A DNA stretch of 42,901 nucleotides, from positions 1 through 42,901 of the forward strand of contig CAZFHZ010000013.1 of assembly GCA_964519015.1 (NCBI GenBank), read 5' to 3'. The translations under genes were made by a program, and so were the position numbers. Under the pieces are notes generated by a model. That model worked only from the letters and a program-made list of their open reading frames with translations, was not told the DNA's origin and did not search any database. Within the stretch, counting starts at the first letter, position 1, and each line of letters begins with the position of its first letter. The stretch comes from CAZFHZ01 sp964519015 (lineage in GTDB: Bacteria > Blakebacterota > Blakebacteria > Blakebacterales > CAYUVJ01). Below, one piece after another: positions 34,406 through 41,677 of this stretch.

Positions 34406-34788
34406 TAGTGGGTCCCTTCCGATCCAACCCCGAGGGCGTAGGCCTCCACGATCACGCCTCCGAGAACGTGACTCTCGACGATCTCCCGTATCCGCTTGGC
34501 ATCCAGGTCCACGTACTTCACCGGCGCCTGGTCGAGCAATTCGACCGTGGCCATTGGTTCCCGGGGACAGAGACCCGCACAGCCCGAGGCGGTCACGATC
34601 ACATCCGTCAGGTTGCGGGATTCCACTTCTTCCAGGAGCGCCGACATCACCTTTCGAGCGCCCGCGGCGATCCCGCAGGTCCCCATGTGGACCGTGATCC
34701 TGGCCCTGCCCTTACCTTCGCGGAGCGCCCGCGAACGGGCGGCCCCATCACGGATCTTCTTCAGGTCCTCAATCTTCAGTTTCGTCAT
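34405..34788 (-). CDS. Thioredoxin-like [2Fe-2S] ferredoxin (HndB-type)
   Basis: 127 residues. After a helical N-terminus (IEDLKKIRDGAARS) comes ITVHMGTCGIAAGARKVM and later TASGCAGLCPREP, the pattern of the small ferredoxin placed beside NuoE/NuoF in bifurcating hydrogenase operons (HndB type). Only three Cys (38, 70, 74) are in the motif region, so the fourth cluster ligand is unclear. It overlaps the GHKL ATPase gene by 20 bases and nuoE by one base. Confidence 0.85.
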   Translation of the reverse strand: MTKLKIEDLKKIRDGAARSRALREGKGRARITVHMGTCGIAAGARKVMSALLEEVESRNLTDVIVTASGCAGLCPREPMATVELLDQAPVKYVDLDAKRIREIVESHVLGGVIVEAYALGVGSEGTH

Positions 34789-35239
34789 GCCCGAGTTCTC
34801 TCGTATCGAATACGACTGCTTCGTCTTCCGCCACGTACCGGAAGACGAAATCGATCTCCGGGTGTCCCGTAATCAGCGTCTGGAGGGTCGCAGGGATGTC
34901 ACCGATCGGCTTCAGGTCCACATGAGAGAGGATGAAGGTCGCCCGCACCGAGGTCCCCTGGCCAGGTTGGGAAACGACCTTCAACTCACCGCCCGCCTCC
35001 CTGGCGGCATCGGCCAGCAAGGGCAATCCCAGACCGACCGGCTTGCCCTTCTTCGTCGAGTAGAAGGGATCGAGGGCCCGGTCGACCTCCTCGGAGGCCA
35101 TGCCGTTCCCGTCGTCGGATATGGTGATCACCAGAAGATCCTCATCCGGTCGCTCATCGATCTCCACCTGGATCAGACTGGCCCGAGCCCGAATCGAGTT
35201 CTCAGCGACATCGAGTATGTGGAGCGAGAGATCCTCCAT
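34769..35239 (-). CDS. GHKL (HATPase_c) ATP-binding protein of hydrogenase operons
   Basis: 156 residues from the ATG at 35239 (AGGAGTGGAGG ahead). An N-box (LDVAENSIRARA), G1 box (DDGNGM) and G2 box (GKPVGLGLPLL) show an intact ATP site, but there is no His-phosphorylation domain or membrane segment. Similar stand-alone ATPases sit beside DRTGG proteins in bifurcating [FeFe]-hydrogenase operons. The biochemical role is not established; a protein kinase or an assembly ATPase are both possible. It overlaps the DRTGG gene by 38 bases. Confidence 0.82.
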   Translation of the reverse strand: MEDLSLHILDVAENSIRARASLIQVEIDERPDEDLLVITISDDGNGMASEEVDRALDPFYSTKKGKPVGLGLPLLADAAREAGGELKVVSQPGQGTSVRATFILSHVDLKPIGDIPATLQTLITGHPEIDFVFRYVAEDEAVVFDTRELGHDETED

Positions 35240-35672
35240 CCTCCACTCCTGTGCTTGTTTCCATCCGAAGTTCGAAGTCCACGTCCGGGGGGGACATGTC
35301 GAGTGAGGCGCACCGTCCGCTCCCGATCCCCAGCCCGCTGAGCAGGGCCACCGTCTCGAACGTCCTTCGGGTGGTCGAGAGGATGGGAATGCCCGCGGAA
35401 TCGGCCTTCTCAACCGTTTCCGGAGCGGGTTGGCGACCTCCGACCAGGACCACCGCGGCGATCTTGGTCAAGAGCGCTACGGCTGCGATATTCTGATGGA
35501 CCTGCAACGTCACCCAGATGTCCCCGCTGGTCGCGTTGGACATCACGTCGGAGAGTAGATCGCCCGCATATCCGCCGGTCACCTCACGATCGAGGCCGCT
35601 TGCCCCGGCATGCACTTTCAGGTCGAGCTTCTCCATGACCTCTCGCACCGTCATGAGACCTTCACCGGTCAT
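35202..35672 (-). CDS. DRTGG-domain protein
   Basis: 156 residues. The DRTGG pattern is clear in GLDREVTGGYAGDLLSDVMSN, followed by the alpha/beta core (AAVVLVGGRQPAPETVEKA, IPILSTTRRTFE). Such domains occur in proteins of unknown function and in phosphotransacetylases, and often accompany hydrogenase operons. The ATG overlaps the hdrB stop (ATGA); a second ATG at 35654 has a better ribosome site (GAAGG, 5 bases ahead), so the product may start there. Confidence 0.8.
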   Translation of the reverse strand: MTGEGLMTVREVMEKLDLKVHAGASGLDREVTGGYAGDLLSDVMSNATSGDIWVTLQVHQNIAAVALLTKIAAVVLVGGRQPAPETVEKADSAGIPILSTTRRTFETVALLSGLGIGSGRCASLDMSPPDVDFELRMETSTGVEDGGSLAPHTRCR

Positions 35673-36529
35673 ATCCTCTTGGTCAGGAGCGGCAGCGGAT
35701 CCACGAAATGCCTCTTCAATCCCAGTTCCCCCGGCTTCACTCCCAGCGCCAGGCCGAGGAGCTGGGTGAAGTAGAGGATCGGAATCCCGTAGTCGGTGTT
35801 GAACTTGGCCTCGACTTCACCCTGGCGCGTGTCGAGGTTGACATGACAGAGGGAGCAGGCGACAGCGATCGCGTCGGCTCCTACCTCCTTGGCTTCCTCC
35901 AGGATTTCATGGCAGAGGTTCAGCACGATATCGGTTTCAGATAAGGCCATGGAAGCCCCGCAGCAGTCGGTCTTCGCTGACCAGTCGATCGTCTGGATGC
36001 CGGCCGCCTGCAGGATGTGATCCATGCTCATCGGGTACTCATGCTCGTCGAATTCCATCACCCCGGGAGGTCTCACCAGCAGGCAGCCGTAGTAACAGGC
36101 CACCCGGATATCCGGGAGCACGGCCACGATGTTCGCGGCAATGTCTTCCCGCCTCTCGGAAAGACTTTCCAGGGGATGAACCGGTCGGGTGGTCCCGGCG
36201 AACTTCTTGCCGACCACGTATTCCACGTCCGCGGCCAGCTCCGGATCCTGACCGGTCTCGTGGATCGCCCTCTTGAACCGGGAGAAGCACGCGGCACAGG
36301 GGACCGCGATCTCCTGGTAGCCTCTTTCCTCGGCCAGGATGAGGTTCCGGATCGGGAGCGCGATGGAGAGGAGGTGGGAGGAGATGTGGGCCGGCGCGGA
36401 ACCACAGCAGGTCCAACCTTTGATCTCCTCCAGCTCGATCCCGAGTCGCTGCGCTACCGCCCGGAACGATTCGTCGTACTCGACACCTGTGGAATGGAGC
36501 GAGCAGCCGGGGTAGTATCCATAGGTCAT
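35669..36529 (-). CDS. hdrB: HdrB, heterodisulfide reductase subunit with two CCG domains
   Basis: 286 residues with both CCG domains complete: Cys9, Cys41-Cys42, Cys78, Cys81 and Cys145, Cys149, Cys189-Cys190, Cys225, Cys228. In methanogens these hold two noncubane [4Fe-4S] clusters that reduce the CoM-S-S-CoB disulfide. Intact ligands argue that this copy performs real disulfide-type chemistry, although a bacterium would use another thiol pair or another substrate. Start overlaps the hdrC stop, stop overlaps the DRTGG start. Confidence 0.93.
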   Translation of the reverse strand: MTYGYYPGCSLHSTGVEYDESFRAVAQRLGIELEEIKGWTCCGSAPAHISSHLLSIALPIRNLILAEERGYQEIAVPCAACFSRFKRAIHETGQDPELAADVEYVVGKKFAGTTRPVHPLESLSERREDIAANIVAVLPDIRVACYYGCLLVRPPGVMEFDEHEYPMSMDHILQAAGIQTIDWSAKTDCCGASMALSETDIVLNLCHEILEEAKEVGADAIAVACSLCHVNLDTRQGEVEAKFNTDYGIPILYFTQLLGLALGVKPGELGLKRHFVDPLPLLTKRI

Positions 36530-37140
36530 TCCGCGCGCTCCTTCTCCTTGACCCGTGAGAAGATCTTCCTGATGTCGCGCCGCCCCTTGATCGAAGGAAG
36601 TATCCGCAGCTTCCCCTTGAGGAACAGCTTCCGGCCGAGATCCACGTCCTTCATGAATTCCCTGGTCCTCAGTTTCAGCATGCCCACCAGACCCAGTTCA
36701 TAGATCCGGCCGAATTGCCGGATATTCCACAACCCCGACTTATAGAATGCGAGGGGTCGGGGAACCGGAGAGCGCCGGCCCTGGGCGATCGCGACCGATC
36801 TCACCCCGTCCATGATCCCGGCGATGTCGATCCCCTGCGGGCATCGGGTCGTACAGGTCTCACACGATGCGCAGAACCACGGTGCCTTCGCACCCAGCAC
36901 CTCCTCATCCAGGCCCAGGAGGATCATCCTGAGTATCTGCGGGGGGGTGTAGTCCATGGCATAGGAGACGGGACAGCCCGAAGCGCATTTCTGGCATTGG
37001 AAACAGAGTTCCACCCTCTCCCCGATCGATCCATGGAGCCGGGACGAGAGGAGCCTCGCATTGAGCGAGACCGGGGGCACCCTGGAACCGGTCGACAGGG
37101 TAGACCGGTCCGTCGAGACGTTGGAAAGCTCAGAGTCCAT
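36526..37140 (-). CDS. hdrC: HdrC, iron-sulfur relay subunit
   Basis: 204 residues, first gene of the operon. I used the ATG at 37140 (AGGT just ahead); the frame is open 18 codons further but those look non-coding. Two [4Fe-4S] motifs, CFQCQKCASGC (46-56) and CASCETCTTRC (90-100), conduct electrons between HdrA and HdrB. The C-terminal helix is basic (KGRRDIRKIFSRVKEKERAE). It is about 20-30 residues longer at the N-terminus than needed for the fold. Confidence 0.92.
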   Translation of the reverse strand: MDSELSNVSTDRSTLSTGSRVPPVSLNARLLSSRLHGSIGERVELCFQCQKCASGCPVSYAMDYTPPQILRMILLGLDEEVLGAKAPWFCASCETCTTRCPQGIDIAGIMDGVRSVAIAQGRRSPVPRPLAFYKSGLWNIRQFGRIYELGLVGMLKLRTREFMKDVDLGRKLFLKGKLRILPSIKGRRDIRKIFSRVKEKERAE

Positions 37141-37216
37141 AATACCTGGGAGATGGTGGAGGGAGAAAAAGGGCGGACGACGGCGCGCTCGCAAGACGCA
37201 TAAGCATGCTCTGTTT

Positions 37217-37258
37217 GCTGAGCCGATCGACGGGTGAGCTGAGCGATCGTGTGATCGC
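37217..37258. repeat. Tandem repeat and dyad upstream of hdrC, candidate operator
   Basis: GCTGAGCCGATCG (37217-37229) and GCTGAGCGATCG (37238-37249) are near-identical direct repeats whose starts are 21 bases apart, two turns of the helix. The second overlaps a perfect inverted repeat, GCGATC-GTGT-GATCGC (37243-37258). The set lies just downstream of the candidate promoter, where a bound regulator would block transcription. Confidence 0.5.
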
Positions 37259-37266
37259 CCGGAGCG

Positions 37267-37295
37267 AAACTAGCACCAGGCCAGAAGGGGGTCAA
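37267..37295 (-). promoter_or_regulatory. Candidate promoter for the hydrogenase operon
   Basis: On the minus strand TTGACC (37290-37295) is followed after 17 bases by TAGTTT (37267-37272), with TG one base ahead of the -10 as in extended -10 promoters. Transcription would start near 37260 and give a leader of about 120 bases before hdrC. No other promoter-like gap exists within the sixteen-gene unit. Confidence 0.45.
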
Positions 37296-37494
37296 ATGGA
37301 ACTTCTGACTCCAAACTTCCTCTCCAAGGCCGCTTCCGACAGTGGATTACAGGGCCCGGACAGCCGTGGGCGACACCACCGGTGGCGGGCGGCACCTCGG
37401 CATCCAAGTTCTACCGGACCCTTAAATCTCCCCAGCACTGGACGGTTTGGGTCCATAGGGATGTCCCAGAACCGCCGTGAAGAGCCGGTCCGGT

Positions 37495-38724
37495 TCACTC
37501 GTAGCGCAGCGCTTCCACCGGGTCGAGCCGGGAGGCCCGGACGGCCGGGTAGACCCCGAAGAAGACTCCGATCAGCCCGGAGAAGACGATCGCGCCGACG
37601 GCCGCCTGCAGGTTCACCACGGCCGGGAAGCCCTCCCCGGAGAGCTGGGAGATGATCGCCGCCAGGCCCGAACCGAGCAGGTAGCCGGCGCCGATCCCGC
37701 AGATGCCCCCGACCATGGCCAGCACCATCGACTCGAGCAGGAACTGGAGCAGGATATCCATCCGGCGGGCGCCCACCGCCTTGCGGATCCCAATCTCCCG
37801 GGTCCGCTCGGTGACCGAGACCAGCATGATGTTCATGATCCCGATCCCCCCCACCAGCAGGGAGATCCCGGCGATCCCACCACCGACCAGCTTCATGACC
37901 GTGATGACGTTGTTGATCTCCTCGATCTGCTGGCCGGCCGACTCGACCTGGAAGTCCTCACCGAAGCGGTGGTAGCGCTTCAGGGTGCGCCGGATCTCGG
38001 CCACCACCACCTCGGGGTCGGCGCCGAAGGTGGCCTGGGCCTGCAGGAAGGAGATCTGGCGGCGGCCGGTGAGCCGTTTCTGCAACGTGGTGATGGGGAT
38101 GACCGCCTGGTCCCCCATGTCCTGGTCGAAGACCCGCTTCTCCTCCATGACCCCGATCACATCGAACCGCTCGCCGTTGATCTTGATCTCGCGCCCCAGC
38201 GGGTCCCCGCTCCCGAACAGGTCTTGGGCCAGGGAGAAGCCGAGCACGACCACGTTCCGCCAGTCCTCCAGGTCCCCCCGGTTGAGGAAGCGGCCCCGGC
38301 CGATCTGCCAGTCCATGGCCCGGGTGAACCCGAGGGTGGTGCCGATCACCTGGGCACTGGTGGCGACCTTGCCGTAGCGGAGGTTGGCTCCCAGGCCGTC
38401 GCGCGGGATGATCGAACGCACCGCGGGGACCTCGGCCTGGATCCGGTCGATGTCGGCCATCTCGAGCTGCTCATTGTGGGTGCGGCGCACCCAGCGTCCG
38501 TTCTCGTCACGGTAGAAGGTGCGGGGATTGGAGATGAAGATCAGGCTGGTGCCCCCCAGCCGATCGAGCTCACTGGTCACCCGGGTGCGCAGTCCTTCGG
38601 CCAGCGAGACGATACCGGTCACCGAGCCGACCCCGATGAGCAGCCCCAGCAGGGTGAGGAAGGAACGCAGCTTGTTGGTGCGGAGCTGGTCCAGCCCGAC
38701 CCGGATCGGTTCGATCAGGTTCAC
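37495..38724 (-). CDS. ABC transporter permease, MacB/FtsX-like, without fused ATPase
   Basis: 409 residues from a GTG with GGAGGTGA ahead. Domain order is one TM helix (about 20-40), a large periplasmic MacB core domain, then three TM helices including GGGIAGISLLVGGIGIMNIML and the conserved VSVTERTREIGIRKAVGARR loop. It fits efflux or lipoprotein/peptide export systems of the MacB or YknZ kind. The nucleotide-binding subunit is not encoded next to it, although the adaptor gene lies just 4 bases upstream. Confidence 0.9.
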   Translation of the reverse strand: MNLIEPIRVGLDQLRTNKLRSFLTLLGLLIGVGSVTGIVSLAEGLRTRVTSELDRLGGTSLIFISNPRTFYRDENGRWVRRTHNEQLEMADIDRIQAEVPAVRSIIPRDGLGANLRYGKVATSAQVIGTTLGFTRAMDWQIGRGRFLNRGDLEDWRNVVVLGFSLAQDLFGSGDPLGREIKINGERFDVIGVMEEKRVFDQDMGDQAVIPITTLQKRLTGRRQISFLQAQATFGADPEVVVAEIRRTLKRYHRFGEDFQVESAGQQIEEINNVITVMKLVGGGIAGISLLVGGIGIMNIMLVSVTERTREIGIRKAVGARRMDILLQFLLESMVLAMVGGICGIGAGYLLGSGLAAIISQLSGEGFPAVVNLQAAVGAIVFSGLIGVFFGVYPAVRASRLDPVEALRYE

Positions 38725-38728
38725 CCGC

Positions 38729-39949
38729 TCACCTCCCCGGACCGGGACGTCCGGGAGGGACGGCGGGGCCCTTCCCGTTGCGCCGATCCCACTCCGCCTG
38801 GGCGTCGGGATGGACCTCCGCATCGGAGGCGAGCCCGTCCACGATCTCGATCCGGGTGTTGCTCTCCACGCCGGTGTGCACTTCCTGTTCCGTCCACGAC
38901 TCCCCGTCACGCACGAAGACCACCCGCTTCTCGATCTCGCGGGTCGGCCGCCCCTCCTCGTCGGTCCGGTAGACCTCGGCCACCGCCTCGACCGGCAGGA
39001 AGGCCGCTTCCTCGACCCGCTGGATGATGATGTCCACGTCGGCGGTCATGCCGTGGCGCAACCGCGGATCGCTGGTGATCACCTCCACCTCGGCGTCGAA
39101 GCTGACCACCTGCGAGCCCTGCTTGATACTGCCGGTGGGGGCCAGCCGGCGCAGCCGTCCCCGGAAGGTCTCCCCCGGCAGGGCGTCGACCCGGATCTCG
39201 GAGACCAGGCCCTCCTTCACCTCGCCGATGTCCACTTCGGAGATCTGCACCTTCACGATCAGCCGCTCGGGATCCCCCATGTTGAAGAGGATCGTCCCCT
39301 GGTTGCTGGAGACCGCCGAGGTTACCAGCTCCCCTTCCTCCACCGGGCGGGCGGTGATGATCCCGGTGAGGGGGGAGACGATCTCGTAATCCTGCATGAG
39401 CAGGGAATCGGAGGCCACCCGGACCACCTCGCTCTGGGCCCGGACCTCCCGCTCCAGGATCTGCAGCTCCAGTCGCTGCTGGGCCAGGCTCGAGACGGCC
39501 AACTCGTAGGAGTATTCGGCCCGCTCGATCTCTTCCTTGGCGATGATGCCGTCGGTGAAGTTCTGCCGTTTCTGCAGAAGTTGCCGGAGCTGCTCGGCCA
39601 GTTCCATCTCCGCACGGGTCACCGAGGCCCGTTTCCCGGAGAGCTGAAGCGCCTTGTTCGGGTCGGGGTCGATGACGGCCAGCAACTGCCCGCGACGCAC
39701 CTGGTCCCCCTCGTCGGCCAGCAGGCGGGTGACCCGGCCGGCCACCTGCGACTTGACCTCGACGGTCCGGTCCATCTGGATCGTACCGGTCTCGGCCAGC
39801 CGGCGCACGACCGGGCCGGTCTCGAGCTTGACCGGGGTGACGTGGACCTCGGGGGCCTGCCGGCCCCGCAGCAGATTGACGACGATGATGAAACCTACCG
39901 CGGCGAATACGACCAGGAGCCAGCGGCGACGACGGCGTTTCTTCGGCAT
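38729..39949 (-). CDS. Periplasmic adaptor (membrane fusion) protein, MacA/HlyD type
   Basis: 406 residues. A basic N-terminus (MPKKRRRRRW) and one TM anchor (about 10-27) are followed by split lipoyl half-motifs (GRVTRLLADEGDQVRRGQLLAVIDP), an alpha-helical hairpin (about 85-165) and beta-barrel and membrane-proximal domains. It would connect the MacB-like permease to an outer-membrane channel; no TolC-like gene is in the window. ATG at 39949 is preferred over the GTG at 39964, but neither has a strong ribosome site. Confidence 0.88.
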   Translation of the reverse strand: MPKKRRRRRWLLVVFAAVGFIIVVNLLRGRQAPEVHVTPVKLETGPVVRRLAETGTIQMDRTVEVKSQVAGRVTRLLADEGDQVRRGQLLAVIDPDPNKALQLSGKRASVTRAEMELAEQLRQLLQKRQNFTDGIIAKEEIERAEYSYELAVSSLAQQRLELQILEREVRAQSEVVRVASDSLLMQDYEIVSPLTGIITARPVEEGELVTSAVSSNQGTILFNMGDPERLIVKVQISEVDIGEVKEGLVSEIRVDALPGETFRGRLRRLAPTGSIKQGSQVVSFDAEVEVITSDPRLRHGMTADVDIIIQRVEEAAFLPVEAVAEVYRTDEEGRPTREIEKRVVFVRDGESWTEQEVHTGVESNTRIEIVDGLASDAEVHPDAQAEWDRRNGKGPAVPPGRPGPGR

Positions 39950-40030
39950 TGGCGGAGATCCCACGTTATGGCGTTCCCGCAGCCGGATGGTCCGGCCTCG
40001 GAGTTGATACGACCGGGCCCCGGTCCGAGT

Positions 40031-40708
40031 TCAGGCCAGCAGACCGGGAAGTTCCCTCAGGTCGTGTACCACCGGGCAGTCGAGCGGCCCGTACGCTTCC
40101 TCGGGGTCGTAGAGCACCCCCTCCACCCCGGCCCGGCGCGCCCCCACGACATCGGTGCTGTAGTAGTCCCCCACATGGAGGAGCTGACGGGGTTGGAGCC
40201 CGAGTCCCTCAAGCGCATAACCGAAGATGCGCGGGTCGGGTTTGGACACTCCGACCTTCTCGGAATCGACCAGCACGTCGAAGCAGTCCGCCCACCCCTG
40301 CGCCTCCACCATGGCCTGCAGACGCCCGTCGTTGTTCGAGACGCAGGCCAGGCGCAGACCCCGCCCGCGCAGCTCCTGCAGGACCTCGGTGGCACCGGGC
40401 GCCGGTTCGGTCCACAGGCCGATCCCTTCCTGGTAGCGCTCCCGCAATGCGAGCAGGAGCGGCGTGGTCTGTTCCCGATCGACCCCCAGCAGTTCGAAGA
40501 AACGGCGGTAGTATTCCACCCAGGGGCTCTCGAGTTCCCCGGGATCGAGCACGAGCCGGTCGAACCAGGGGCGGAGACGGCTCTCCACGGCCACGATCGC
40601 CGCCCGGTCGACCACCACCTCGAGGTGGGCGAGCATCTCCGTGTACACCTCGTAACGGGGCAGGAGCAGGGTATGACCGAGGTCGAAGGAGACGGCCTGG
40701 AAACGCAT
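40031..40708 (-). CDS. HAD-superfamily hydrolase with an altered motif I
   Basis: 225 residues. Motif I reads SFDLGHTLL: the nucleophile Asp9 is present but the second Asp of DxD is Gly. Motif II (ACVSNNDG), the motif III Lys (KPDPRIF) and motif IV (HVGDYYSTDVVGARRAG) are present, and a helical cap lies between motifs I and II. The family dephosphorylates small phospho-metabolites; loss of the general acid Asp may lower or change activity. The gene stands between the adaptor and the GNAT gene with 26 bases to the latter. The ATG follows a weak AAAGGAACC site. Confidence 0.8.
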   Translation of the reverse strand: MRFQAVSFDLGHTLLLPRYEVYTEMLAHLEVVVDRAAIVAVESRLRPWFDRLVLDPGELESPWVEYYRRFFELLGVDREQTTPLLLALRERYQEGIGLWTEPAPGATEVLQELRGRGLRLACVSNNDGRLQAMVEAQGWADCFDVLVDSEKVGVSKPDPRIFGYALEGLGLQPRQLLHVGDYYSTDVVGARRAGVEGVLYDPEEAYGPLDCPVVHDLRELPGLLA

Positions 40709-40734
40709 CGGGTTCCTTTGGTCGGGCGCCGGAT

Positions 40735-41595
40735 TCAGCGGTGGTCCGGCGCGGCGGCGAGCAGGTAGCCCTCGGGCCCGCCCGGGGGGACCTCCGACGG
40801 CCCGAGGAAGTCGACGAACACATAGCCCGCCTCCAGGGCGGCCTGGAACGCCGACCGCGTGCCCACCCGCCAGGCGGAGGCGGCCTCGGGCGCGGTGCGC
40901 CCCAGACCGAGGAAGTCGGCCGGGATGGGGGCCCTCAGACGGGGTCGGCGTTCGGGATCGAGACCTCGCACCGCTCCCGGTACCTCGTGGCCGTCCGGTC
41001 CGCTCACCAGATCGAAGAGGGGGGGGAGAGAGGGTTCGGCCGGCGCACCCGCCCGGGGGTCGGGGCGGCCGCCGGCCAGCGCGTCGACCCGGGGGGAATC
41101 CAGATCCCAGTCGGCCAGGAGACGGTCGGTGGGGAGGGTCCCGTGAAGGGGGCTCGAGGAGCGCCCGTAGAAGTCCACGTAGTACCGGATGGCGGTGGCC
41201 CCCAGCAGGTGGAGGTTGAACCGGGCGTTGGCGGCCATGAGGGGGTCGAAGGTCCAGCGGATCCTCTGGAATCCCTGATCGCGGGCCCACTCCCGCTGGT
41301 AGAGCTTGATGGCGCGGCCCAGCCCCCGTCCGCGGTAGTCGGGATGGACGGCGGTCATCTGCGAGTAGAGCAGGAACTCCCCGTCCTGGTGCCCGGGGAA
41401 GGCGTAACAGAATCCGACCAGCCTCCCCTCCAGGAAGGCCCCGGCCACCAGTCCACCGGCATGGTTGGTCGCGATGAGGGTCGGCACCGGTACGATGTCA
41501 TCGTCCTGGTATCCCCAGGTCTCGGCCATGACCGTCTGGGCGGCCCGGAATTCCTCGACCCGGTGGAGCGGACGGATCTGGATGGAGTCGGCCAT
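40735..41595 (-). CDS. GNAT-superfamily protein, COG3375-like
   Basis: 286 residues. Residues about 5-130 form a GNAT fold with the acetyl-CoA loop HPDYRGRGLGRAIKLYQREWA. The following RIRWTFDPLMAANARFNLHLLGA and SPLHGTLPTDRLLADWDL are characteristic of the COG3375 group of predicted acetyltransferases, for which no substrate is established as far as I know. A Pro/Arg-rich linker precedes a C-terminal extension (about 225-286). No good ribosome site is seen before the ATG; it is divergent from the phosphatase gene with 82 bases between them. Confidence 0.82.
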   Translation of the reverse strand: MADSIQIRPLHRVEEFRAAQTVMAETWGYQDDDIVPVPTLIATNHAGGLVAGAFLEGRLVGFCYAFPGHQDGEFLLYSQMTAVHPDYRGRGLGRAIKLYQREWARDQGFQRIRWTFDPLMAANARFNLHLLGATAIRYYVDFYGRSSSPLHGTLPTDRLLADWDLDSPRVDALAGGRPDPRAGAPAEPSLPPLFDLVSGPDGHEVPGAVRGLDPERRPRLRAPIPADFLGLGRTAPEAASAWRVGTRSAFQAALEAGYVFVDFLGPSEVPPGGPEGYLLAAAPDHR

Positions 41596-41677
41596 GGCAG
41601 GCAAGGTAGTACCGGTCAGGGTAGGGCGGCAAGCAAGGGCGCTTGCCAGACCGGGCCCCGCAGCCCACCTTGTCGAC

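Larger units (their letters stand above)
37141..37494. promoter_or_regulatory. 354-base region without a gene, upstream of the hydrogenase operon
   Basis: The half next to hdrC (37141-37300) holds the operon leader, candidate promoter and repeats listed separately. The rest, to the end of the permease gene, shows no coding pattern. It has a 10-base palindrome (CCACCGGTGG, 37376-37385) and no clear terminator with a T-run. The open frames crossing it are unlike any protein family I know. Confidence 0.6.
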
